This document shows positions 11,199 through 22,400 of a stretch of DNA of 64,000 bases, one piece after another. This stretch comes from Adiantum capillus-veneris. Taxonomy: Eukaryota > Streptophyta > Polypodiopsida > Polypodiales > Pteridaceae. The position numbers were made by a program, and so were the translations under genes. Location: NCBI GenBank assembly GCA_014529385.2, contig CM043946.1, positions 15,021,077 to 15,085,076 on the forward strand, given 5' to 3'. The notes under the pieces were generated by a model. The model saw nothing but the letters and a program-made list of their open reading frames with translations. It was not told the DNA's origin and did not search any database. The stretch's first letter is position 1. Each line of letters starts with the position of its first letter.

Positions 11199-13793
11199 CT
11201 GCAAAAAGAAGAAACTATTATGCATAAAATAATGACAATATCAAAGAAAGATATCATTATTTTATATTCTAATAGGTCCATTGTATGGAAGAATTAGAGT
11301 GCCTCTTACATGGTGCCTCCAAGGTTTCCAAAAAATAAAATCATTGGAAAAAAAAGGCCACTGTGTCTCCAATCTATTGCCCATTTGAAGCATAGAGAGA
11401 ACCAAGGTCCACCACTTGTCCAAGTTAGACATGGAGCATTGACACAAGATGCAACACTTATCCAAGAACCCTATAGTATATGTGGTAACATGGGATGCAT
11501 TGATGCAAAAAAAGTAGTCTAGCCTCCTCATCCATCTCTTTTTTCTTGTAGCCTAGAGGGATTAGTTTCAAGGTCTATCACTAGTCAAAAACTACACATA
11601 GAACATTGATACAAGGTTTCACCACATGTGAAACCTATCATCTCTATTAGCATGAATGGTTTGATATCAAGGTTCACTATGTGTCCTACCTATACTCTAT
11701 TGTAGTATAGAGATTCTGGTTTGGTGGTACTACACTTGTCCAAACTTGGCTTGTTGTTGATATCTGGAGGTAATCAAGGGTCCTCCACTTGTCCAAGTTA
11801 GGCATATAAAACAATTGCAAGGTCCACCATGTGTACAACATATGATTGATTATAGCATGCATGGTCTTATTTCATGGGCAACCATCTTCTCTCCAACATG
11901 TGTCCAACCTCGGCTCCATTGAAGCATGGAGAGAAGCAAGGTCCACCACTTATCAAAGCTATTATTTTCTCCCAGTGCTTTCAAAACCCATAATACGTTG
12001 TACATGGGGGGGGGGGGGGGGGGATTCTTGTTTCAAGGTCCACCACTTGGCTAAGATTGGATCCATTGAAACATAAAGAGAAGCAAGCTCTACCATTTGT
12101 CCAAGCTAGGTGCCATTGAAACATGAAAACCCCATAATATGTTGTATACGGGGGTTTTTTCACGGTCTACCACTTTCTAAGCTATGGTCCATTGGAACAT
12201 GAAGAGAATCAAAGGTCCACCACTTTTCTAAGCTAGGATCCATTGAAACATGGAGAGAAGCAAGCTCCATTGTTTTCCTAAGCTAGGCTCCATTGGAACA
12301 TGGAGAAAACAAGCTCCACCACTTGCATATTATTGCATAGAGATTCTGGTTTGAAGGTCCACCACTTGTCCAACCTTGCCTTCATGTATGGAGATAATAA
12401 AGAGTGCAATGATTCTCTAAGCTAGGGACATAAAAGAGTTTCAAGGTCCACTACATATACGATCTATGATGGGTTGTAGCATGGGAGGTTTCATTTTAAG
12501 GTTGACCACTTCTCCAGCTCCGCTTGTCCAACCTCAGATCCATTGAAGAATGGAGAATAAAGGTGTGCCAACTCTCCAAAATAAGCAAGAAAATCTCTAT
12601 AAAACCCATGAATTGTTAATATATGCTATGTTGTGGAGTTTTGTTTGAAGCTCCACTCCTTATCCAAGCTACAATCCATTGAAGCATGGAAATAAGTAAG
12701 ATATATCTATAATCCAAGATAGGATCCATTGAAACATAGAGAGAATCAAGGTCCACCACTTGTCCAAGCTATGCATGGGTAATTGATATAAGGACCACTA
12801 CGTTTTCACCTATACTATGCTCTATCATGGATGGTTTCATACACCACCAATTTTCCAACCTATTTAGTAGGTTGTATTATGGGGGTTTGGTTTCAAGGTA
12901 CTTCACTTGTCTAAGGTGGGTTCCATTGAACCATGGAGAGAAACAATGTCTACCACTTGTCCGAAATATGCTCCTTTAAAACATAAAAGCAAGGTCCACC
13001 ACTTGTCCAAGATAATGTTTCTCTCCATTGAAGCATGGAGAGAAACAAGGTCTACCACCTGTCCAAAATATGCTCCATTGAAACATAAAAGCAAGGTCCA
13101 CCGCTTGTCCAAGCTAATATAACAAATGGGTGTTGGTTACAAGGTGTACCACACTTGTCTAAACTAGTCTCCATGCAAGGTCCACCACATGTCCAAGATA
13201 TATGATCTTGGTTTGAAGGTCTACCACACCTCTTGAAATTAGGATCCATGTAAGGTCCACCTTTTGTCAAGCTATGCCTTTAGTGAGTACTAAAACTAAG
13301 TAAAATGCAGTACTTAAATACCTTTCCAAGCTCATTAAAATTTTGGTCTCTAAGGCCACCACCACATGTCTAATCTATGCTCTAATTGATTACTTATGCT
13401 AGTTCTCAAAGTCCAAACATAAGCTCCCTTCTAGCAAGGTTAGTTTAAATTTAGGCTCCAGCACATGTCTAAGCTAGGTTCAATTTATGAAGCATCACCA
13501 TTTAACCATGCTACGATCTAATGTATGATATCAAGGGGGTATTGATAAAAGGTCCAAAACTTATTGAGTTCAAGCTCTTAAGTAATTAAGTCTTTGTGAG
13601 TATTAAATGTTATAGTTTTAGTCTAAAGATCCACCATTCAAAAACTCAAGTAATTTATTATTTACATTCAAACCTTGAATGCTTGAGATAAAAAATACAA
13701 AATCAATCAATACTATATAAAGCAAAATCTAACATTAAGAGTATCAAATCAGTAACAAGAAACACTAACATACACAAGAAAATCAAAACATAC
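11199..13793 (-). other. 2.6-kb intron containing repeat array B
   Basis: The donor is GTATGT at 13793, the acceptor ends at 11199, and the one-plus-two-base phase matches. Between about 11,400 and 13,290 the plus strand carries many diverged copies of the GGTCCACCACTTGTCC unit, in the same orientation as array C and opposite to array A. They are less regular than C, with no clear higher-order period. A run of 18 G lies at 12,006-12,023. Short ORFs here are repeat by-products. Confidence 0.7.
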
Positions 13794-15174
13794 GTGTCTC
13801 CATTTCCAAAAAGTCCTCCATTGACAGAGGATGTTGTTGTTGTTGTTCTTCTTCTCTTTGTGGAGAGCACTCCTCTGTAACAGGCACAATGTCATCTGAT
13901 TGCGAAGTGGATTGTTGAAGTCCAGCCCATTTTTCTATATCCTCATGAGACTTAGCAAAGTCTAGCAGCATGGTTTGCACATTTTTTGCCTCCTCCACAC
14001 TATCAATTAAGCATATAACTTCTTTTTTCTATTGTATTCCTTCTTGTGCAACCAAGGAGCCATCACCAAAAACATCAACAAGCTTGCGGTCTTCAAAACA
14101 ATATGTACGAATGTAGTGCTTGACCAAAGCTCTTTTTTTGGCCTCCAACTATTTCAAATCTGACATATCGTTATCTGCTACTTGAAGAAGAGAACAATCA
14201 ATTGGCATGGGATGTTCCTCTGATTTTCTTCTCAGGTCTTCAAATGCATTGCCTTGTCCCAAGAAGGCAATAACTATTAGGAATTGAATTGCTCCTTTGC
14301 AAGGAGATGATGGAAAGTGATGCAATGCACCACAACAATGGTAGCTCAGATTATCTCCCATGGCGTGAAAGGCACATTGCAATTTTGTGAAGTTAGTGAA
14401 ATCCACAAATGCAAGAAAGACAAATCCAGGATCTGTTGACCCTCCAGAAATAGCCAAGATCCCATCCAAAGCATTGTTAAATGTCTCCTCACTCCACTTC
14501 AAATTGCCTCCAACGTTATTTGTCATATCTAAAACACATAAGCCAATAGGCACTTTATTATTGAAGTGGCGCATCAAGTAGAGATTGCCTTCCATTTGTA
14601 GGCTCACCACATAGATTGACCATGGAAAATCTCTAGGCTCAGTTTTCTCCTTTTGAAGGTGAATTGCCCATTGCATGTATTTTATTGCTCCATCTGGAAA
14701 AGCCATTTTCTTTGTTCCACGCGTCCAACTAGATTTGATCCATTCCTCACATAGCATTACAATTGTTTTATAAACAACATCATTGACGCTATACATTTTG
14801 ACCACCTCCTCCCATTCTTTACATGGTGAAGACTCATTCAAATTGTTGAAGCCTTCAATAAGTGCATCTTGAATCAATTTGTCTTGCTTCAACTGCTTGA
14901 TTCGATCATACATGTCAGTTGCATCACCATCCTTTGCACTCTTTGACAGTAAAATCTTCTCATCTCTAATCTCTTCTTGAATAGTCTTTACCTCTAATTC
15001 CTCAAGGCCACAAAGGTATCTAAATACAGTTGTTGGGGGTTTCTTATTCTCCTCTTCTAGCTTTTCAATGATTTCTATCCAACAATCATAAACTAAATCA
15101 GAGTACGTGACCATGTGTGCCTGTTTAGCAATCCAACTTGCTACTGCACTCATTCTTGCCAATCGAAGAAAAGC
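13794..15174 (-). pseudogene. Middle exon of the multidomain gene, function unknown
   Basis: About 460 codons in one frame after acceptor TTTATTTTAG (AG at 15176-15175). It begins FLRLARMSAVASWIAKQ and has a charged, coiled-coil-prone part (EIIEKLEEENKK, YDRIKQLKQDKLIQ). A globular stretch with FPWSIYVVSLQMEG, CVLDMTNNVGGN, PGFVFLAFVDFTNF and GAIQFLIVIAFLGQG follows. The strand-rich layout vaguely recalls a Rossmann-type methyltransferase next to a ParB fold, but no DPPY/DPPW motif is present and I do not assign it. In-frame TAG codons lie at 14151-14149 and 14031-14029. The end is acidic and Gln-rich and finishes at the GTATGT donor. Confidence 0.55.
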
Positions 15175-15257
15175 CTAAAATAAATAGAGAAATAATTAAA
15201 CTATTGAGCAAGATTTGTTAATTAAACACTATCAAAAAGACAAAGAAAATAACTTAC
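15175..15257 (-). other. Short 83-base intron
   Basis: Donor GTAAGT at 15257, acceptor TTTATTTTAG ending at 15175, A+T-rich, phase 0. This is a typical short plant intron and the clearest sign that the gene was once spliced nuclear DNA rather than a processed copy. Confidence 0.7.
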
Positions 15258-16450
15258 ATCCCATCCGGCACAAGATGCATGTCCCTCTGCAATTCCACTT
15301 GCTGCCTTTCGTGGTCGTCCTGAGAAGATCCATTGACTCCGTAAATGTCTCAATATTTGGTTGTAAGGTTTCTTGACATACAATGCCTGAGCCTCCTCAT
15401 TTCCAATGGCAGATATAGCAGTTGCAACAAATGGAGGAGCATTCACAACAATGCGAGCCTTTCTAAATTTATTCACGCTAATCAGTCTTTCAAATATCTC
15501 TTTGTTGTTTTGTTCATTGTGAAGCAAAACTTTTGCAGCATAGATTGAATGTTACCCATCAAGAATCCAATAATGATAATCTTTAATTTTTTGCTCCTCT
15601 ACCTCTTCTACTGCCAAAGGAGTCCCCTTCTTTGATTTTGCATTTCGAAAAGGCATCAAATATGCACATGCTGCAGGCTTGGTCGTACTCCGTGAAAATC
15701 CAAATAACACACTTTCAGCGTGTCTTTTATCCATAATACGTGCATTATAGTGATCAGGAGAAAGACAACAATTTCGAATAGGGATATCAAATTCCCTATA
15801 TTGGAAAGGAAAATAACTTATGTACTTATTCATTCCACCTGTATCTTTTTCTTGTCCTTTCATGGCCTCAACTTCTAAAACATCTGGATCCACAATTCTC
15901 ATCTTTGACATTGAACCCTTTGTTGATGAGGATGCCAAAGATGCCTTGTCTACATCCAAAATGGAACTAGTTTGCTTAGCTGCTACTTTTTGCACTTTTG
16001 CTTGCTTCTTTGTGGATGGTGGTCGTGAAGCTTTCACCTTTTTTCGTTGTAGTGTGGCAATGATGGAGCTTTGAAGTTGATCTGTTGTGATGTTTGGATT
16101 TGATTCTGCAAACTTCCATCCTCGAGAAAACATTGTCTCTTCTTTGTTTCTAGACATGCGCTCCAATGCATATGCTCCTAGAGATAGTTAAAATTCTAGA
16201 TTCATTGGAACTAGAATGTCAATGCATTCCACCTCCGGATGACTATCAACTACAGAGACAGATGCTTCCACAACTTGTCCAACATCTTCAAACAAGCTAT
16301 CATTCTCCTTTTTGGTAATAAATAGATGCACCTTATGAAATTGTGCACCCTCTATGCCATGTATGTACAAATACCATTTCCTAAGATCATTGCAAGTATA
16401 GTCAACTGAGACAGCAACCCTTGCAACCTGTTTTTTTGGAGCCATCTTTC
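15258..16450 (-). pseudogene. First coding exon with ParB-like domain
   Basis: From ATG 16445 (MAPKKQVARVAVSVDY) to the GTAAGT donor, 396 codons in one frame with TAA at 16190-16188 and 15554-15552. Residues 85-200 are low-complexity and Lys/Ser-rich. From about residue 205, KYISYFPFQYREFDIPIRN begins a ParB/Srx-like fold, followed by AYLMPFRN. The segment YHYWILDG, then the stop, then HSIYAAKVLL matches the ParB consensus that ends in a DGQHR-type motif with a following Ala-rich helix; the stop falls where Gln is expected. ParB-like domains bind DNA, and some are nucleases or CTPases. Confidence is moderate because the call rests on motif order alone. Confidence 0.5.
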
Positions 16451-16499
16451 CTAAAACAAAAAAAACCAAATGTTATTTTAGCATATACTTTTTTGTAAT

Positions 16500-19400
16500 G
16501 AATTAAGTTTGTGTGAATACAAGGTCCACCACTTGTTCAAGTTAGATCTAAGCACGTATACATAGTAATCTTTTAAGCTAGTAAACTAAGGGAAGGGAGA
16601 AGTAAGGTCCACCACTTGTCCAAGCTCAGCTCCAGAAAACATGGAGAGATTCAAGGTCTACTAATTGTCTAATATAGGCTAACTATATTAAAACATAGAG
16701 AGAAGCAAAGGTCCACCACTTGTCCAATCTAGGGTCCATTGAAACATGGAGAGAAGGATGCTCCACCATTTGTCCAAAATAGGCTCCATTGAAACATGAA
16801 GAGAAGCAATATGCACCATGTCTTTGAGATGCTAGGCTCCATTGAAATACCTTAAACCCATGATCTTTTGTATATGTGGGGTTTAAATTCAAGATCTACC
16901 ACTTGTCCAACCTATTCTCCCTAGTAGCATGAATGGTTTGGTCTCAAAATTCACCACTTTTCCACTCTATGTCATTATATTAAGAAGATATGGGTGTTAA
17001 GGTCCACCACTTGTCCAACCTATAAGGCTATATCTAAAATGGTATTATTTACCACCACTTGGAATGCACATGATAGGTTTTACATAGGGGTCTGGTTCCA
17101 AGGTCCACCACTTGTCCAAGCTAACTCTATTGAAACATAGAGAGAATCAAAGGTCCACACCTTGTCCAAGCTAGGCTCCATTGAAACATGGAGAGAAGGA
17201 TGCTCCACCATTTGTCCAAGCCAGGTTCGATTGAAACATGAAGAGAAGCAAGCTGCACCATGTCTCCAAAATGCTAGGCTCCATTGAAATATCTTAAACC
17301 CATGATATTTCGTACATGGGGGGTTTACATTCAAGGTCCACCACTTATCCAACCTATTATCACTAGTAGCATGAGTGGTTTGGTCTCAAGATTCACCACT
17401 TTTCCACTCTATGTCGTTATATTAAGAAGATCCGGGTGTTAAGGTCCACCACTTGTCCAACCTATAAGGCTATATCTTAAAGGGTATTCTTTCTGACCAC
17501 TTGGAATGACCATGATAGGTTTTACATGGGGGTTTGGTTCCAGGGTCCACCACTTGTCCAAGATAACTCTATTGAAACATAGAGAGAAGCAAAGGTCCAC
17601 CACTTGTCAAAGCTACGGTCCATTGAAACATGGAGAGAAGGATGCTCCACCATTTGTCCAAGATACGCTTCATTGAAACATGAAGAGAAGCAAGCTACAC
17701 CATGTCTCCAAGATGCTAAGCTCCATTGAAATACCTTAAACCCATGATATTTCGTACATGTGGGGTTTACATTCAAGGTCCACCACTTGTCCAACCTATT
17801 ATCTCTAGTAGCATGAGTGGTTTGGTCTCAAGATTCACCACTTTTCCACTCTATGTCATTATATTAAGAATATCTGGGTGCTAAGGTCCACCACTTGTCC
17901 AACCTATAAACATATATCTTAAACTTTATCTTTCTCACCACTTGGAGTGACCATGATATGTTTTACATGGGGGTTTGGTTCCAAGGTCCACCACTTGTCC
18001 AAGCTAACTCTATTGAAACATAGAGAGAAGCAAAGGTCCACCACTTGTCCAAGCTAGGCTCCATTGAAACATGGAGAGAAGGATGCTCCACCCTTTGTCA
18101 AAGATAGGCTCCATTGAAACATGAAGAGAAGCAAGCTGCACCATGTCTCCAAGATGCTAGGCTCCATTGAAATACCTTAAACCCATGATATTTCGTACAT
18201 GGGGGGTTACATTCAAGTTCCACCACTTGTCCAACCTATTATCCTTAGTAGCATGAGTGGTTTGGTCTCAAGATTCACCACTTTTCCACTCTATGTCATT
18301 ATATTAGAATATCTGGGTTTTAAGGTCCACCACTTGTCCAACCTATAAGGCTATATCTTAAAGGGTATTCTTTCTCACCACTTGGAATGCCCATGATATG
18401 TTTTACATGGGGGTTTGGTTCCAAGGTCCACCACTTGTCCAAGCTAACTCTATTGAAACATAGAGAGAAGCAAAGGTCCACCAACTTGTCCAAGCTAGGG
18501 TCCATTGAAACATGGAGAGAAGGATGCTCCACCATTTGTCCAAGATAGGCTCCATTGAAACATGAAGAGAAGCAAGCTGTACCATGTCTCCAAGATGCTA
18601 GGCTTCATCGAGATACCTTAAACCCAGGATATTTTGTACATGAGGGGTTTACATTCAAGGGCCACCACTTGTCCAAGCTATTATCGCTAGTAGCGTGAGT
18701 GGTTTTGTCTCAAGATTCACCACTTTTCCACTCTATGTGATTATATTAAGAATATGTGGGTGTTAAGGTCAACCACTTGTCCAACCTATCAGTCTATATC
18801 TTAAAGGTTTTTCTTTCTTACCACTTGGAGTGACCATGATAGGTTTTATATGGGGTTTTGGTTCCAAGCTCCACCACTTGTCCAAGCTAACTCAATTGAA
18901 ACAGAGAGAGAAGCAAAGGTCCACCACTTGTTCAAGCTAGGCTCCATTGAAACATGGAGAGAAGGATGCTCCACCATTTGTCCAAGATAGGCTCCATTGA
19001 AACATGACGAGAAGCAAGTTGCACCATGTCTCCAAGATGCTAGGCTCCATTGAAAAACATTAAACCCTTGATATGTCATAGATGAGGGGTTTACATTCAA
19101 GGTACAACACTTGTCCAAGCTATTATTGGTAGTAGCCTGCGTGTTTTGGTATCGAGATTCACCATTTTTCCACTCTATGTCATTATATTAAGAATATGTG
19201 GGTGTTAAGGTCCACAACTTATACAACGTATAATGCTACATCTTAAAGGTTATTCTTTCTTACCACTTGGAGTGACCATGATAGGTTTTAAATGGGGGTT
19301 TGGTTCCAAGGTCCATCACTTGTCCAAGCTAACTCTATTGAATTATAGAAAGAAGCAAAAGTCCACCACTTGTCTAAGCTACGCTCCATTGAAACATGGA

Positions 19401-22400
19401 GAGAAGGATGCTCCATCATTTGTCGAAGCTAACTCTATTGAAACATGGGGGGTTTACGTTCAAGGTCCACCAGTTGTCCAAGCTATTTCCGCTCGTAGCA
19501 TGTGGGGTTTTGCCTCAATATTCACCACTTTATCACTCTATGTCATTATATTAAGGATATCTCGGTGTTAAGGTCCACCACTTGTCCAACCTATAAGGCT
19601 ATATCTTAAAGGTTATTCTTTCCCACGACTTGGAGTGACCATGATATGTTTTACATTGGGGTTTGGTTCCAAGGTCCACCACTTGTCCAAGCTAACTCTA
19701 TTGAAACATAGAGAGAAGCAAAGGTCTACCACTTGTGCAAGCTAGGGTCCATTGAAACATGAAGAGAAGGATGCTCCACCATTGTCCAAGATAGGCTCCA
19801 TTGAAACATGAAGAGAATCAAGGTGCCCCATGTCTCCAAGATGCTAGGCTCCATCTAAATACCTTAAACCCACGATATTTCGTAGATGGGGGGTTTACAT
19901 TCAAGGTCCACCACTTGTCCAACCTATTATCGCTAGTAGCATGAGTGGTTTGCTATCAAGATTCACCACTTTTTCACTCTATGCCATTATATTAAGAATA
20001 TCTTGGTGTTAAGGTCCACCACTTGTCCAACTTATAAGGATATATCATTATGGTTATTCTCTCTCACCACTTGGAGTAAACATGATAGGTTTTACATGGG
20101 GGTTTGGTTCCAAGGTCCACCACTTGTCCAAGCTAACTCTATTGAAACATAGAGAGAAACAAAGGTCCACCACTTGTCCAAGCTAGGCTCCATTGAAACA
20201 TGGAGAGAACGACGCTCCACCATTTGTCAAAGCTAAGTCTATTGAAACATGGTGGATTTACATTTAAGGTCCGCCACTTGTCCAACCTATTAACGCTAGT
20301 AGCATGAGTGGTTTTGTCTCAAGATTCACCACTTTTTCACTCTATGTCATTATATTAAGAATATTTGGGTGTTAAGGTCCACCACTTGTCCAACCTATAA
20401 GGCTATATCTTAAAGGTTATTCTTTCTCACCACTTGGAGTGACCATGATAAGTTTTACATGGGGGTTTGGTTCCAAGGTCCACCACTTGTCCAAGCTAAC
20501 TCTATTGAGTCATAGAGAGAAGCAAAGGTCCACTACTTGTCCAAGCTAGGGTCCATTGAAACATGGAGAGAAGGATGCTCCACCATTTGTCCAAGATAGT
20601 CTCCATTGAAAAATGAAGAGAAGCAAGCTGCACCATGTCTCGAAGATGCTAGGATTCATCGAAATACCTTAAACCCAGGATATTTTGTACATGGGGGGTT
20701 TACATTCAAGGGCCACCACTTGTCCAAGCTATTATCGCTAGTAGCATGAGTGCTTTTATCTCAAGATTCACCACTTTTTCACTCTATGTCATTATATTAA
20801 GAATATGTGGGTGTTAAGGTCCACCACTTGTCCAACCTATAAGTCTATATCTTAAAGGTTATTCTTTCTTACCACTTGGAGTGACCATGATAGCTTTTAC
20901 ATGGGGATTTGATTCCAAGATCCACCACTTGTCCAAGCTAACTCTATTGAAACAGAGAGAGAAGCAAAGGTCCACCAGTTGTCCAAGCTAGGCTCCATTG
21001 AAATGTGGAGAAAAGGATGCTCCACCATTTGTCCAAGATAGGCTCTATTGAAACATGACGAGAAGCAAGCTGCACCATCTCTCCAAGATGCTAGGCTCCA
21101 TCGAAAAACATAAAACCCACGACATGTCGTAGATGAGGGGTTTACATTCAAGGTCCAACACTTGTCCAAGCTATTATTGGTGGTAGCCTGAGTGGTTTGG
21201 TCTCAAGATTGACCGCTTTTCCACTCTATGTAATTATATTAAAAATATGTGGGTGTTAAGGTCCACCACTTGTCCAACCTATAAGGCTACATCTTAAAGG
21301 TTATTCTTTCGTACCACTTGGAGTGACCATGATACGTTTTACATGGGGGCTTGGTACCAAGGTCCACCACTTGTCCAAGCTAACTCTATTGAATGATAGA
21401 GAGAAGCAAAGGTCCACCACTTGTCCAAGCTAGGCTCCATTGAAACATGGAGAGAAGGATGCTCCACCATTTGTCGAAGCTAACTCTATTCAAACATGGG
21501 GGGTTTACGTTCAAGGTCCACCACTTTTCCAAGCTATTACCGCTAGTAGCATGAGTGGTTTTGTCTCAAGATTCACCACTTTTTCACTCTATGTCATTAT
21601 GTTAAAAATATTTGGGTGTTAAGGTCCACCACTTGTCCAACCTATAAGACTATATCTTAAAGGTTATTCTTTCTCACGACTTGGAGTGACCATGATAGGT
21701 TTTACATTGGGGTTTGGTTCCAAGGTCCACCACTTGTCCAAGCTAACTCTATTGAAACATAGAGGGAAGAAAAGGTCCACCACTTGTCCAAGATAGGGTC
21801 CATTGAAACATGGAGAGAAGGATGCTCCACCATTTGTCGAAGATAGGCTCCATTTAAACATGAAGAGAAGCAAGGTGCACCATGTCTCCAAGATGCTAGG
21901 CTCCATCTAAATACCTTAAACCCACGATATTTCGTAGATGGGGGTTTTACATTCAAGGTCCACCACTTGTCCAACCTATTATCGCTAGTAGCATGAGTGG
22001 TTTGCTATCAAGATTCACCACTTTTCCACTCTATGCCATTATATTAGGAATATCTAGGTGTTAAGGTCCACCACTTGTCCAACCTGTAAGGATATATCAT
22101 TACGGTTATTCTTTCTCACCACTTGGAGTGACCATGATAGGTTTCACATGGGGGTTTGGTTCCAAGGGCCACCACTTGTCCAAGCTAACTCTATTGAAAC
22201 ATAGAGAGAAACAAAGGTCCACCACTTGTCCAAGCTAGGCTCTATTGAAACATGGAGAGAACGACGCTCCACCATTTGTCAAAGCTAAGTCTATTGATAC
22301 ATGGGGGATTTACATTCAAGGTCCACTACTTGTCCAAGTTATTATCACTAGTAGCATGAGTGATTTTGTCTCAAGATTCACCACTTTTTCACTCTATGTC

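Larger units (their letters stand above)
8820..16450 (-). pseudogene. Degenerate multi-exon gene: ParB-like, SET and FCP1-like domains
   Basis: I read one minus-strand gene in four coding exons: 16450-15258, 15174-13794, 11198-10638 and 9999-8820. All three introns have GT-AG ends, and phases agree across each junction (0, then 1 nt + 2 nt, then 1 nt + 2 nt). The ATG at 16445 lies just after an acceptor (TTTTGTTTTAG), so a 5' UTR intron is likely. The product would be about 1,430 residues: basic N-terminus, ParB-like fold with a DGQH-type motif, unrecognised middle, SET domain, then FCP1/NIF-like HAD phosphatase domain. Eight in-frame stops and one frameshift (near 9,440) interrupt it, so it is dead or a decayed copy. 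I know no named family with this combination. The alternative is two or three adjacent genes, but the phase agreement argues for one. Confidence 0.6.

Noticed and set aside
8820..16450. In-frame TAA/TAG codons where Gln would fit suggested a variant genetic code
   Set aside because: TGA stops and a frameshift occur in the same gene, and the intact copia frame nearby (38,418-42,605) has no internal TAA, TAG or TGA. Decay explains all of it.
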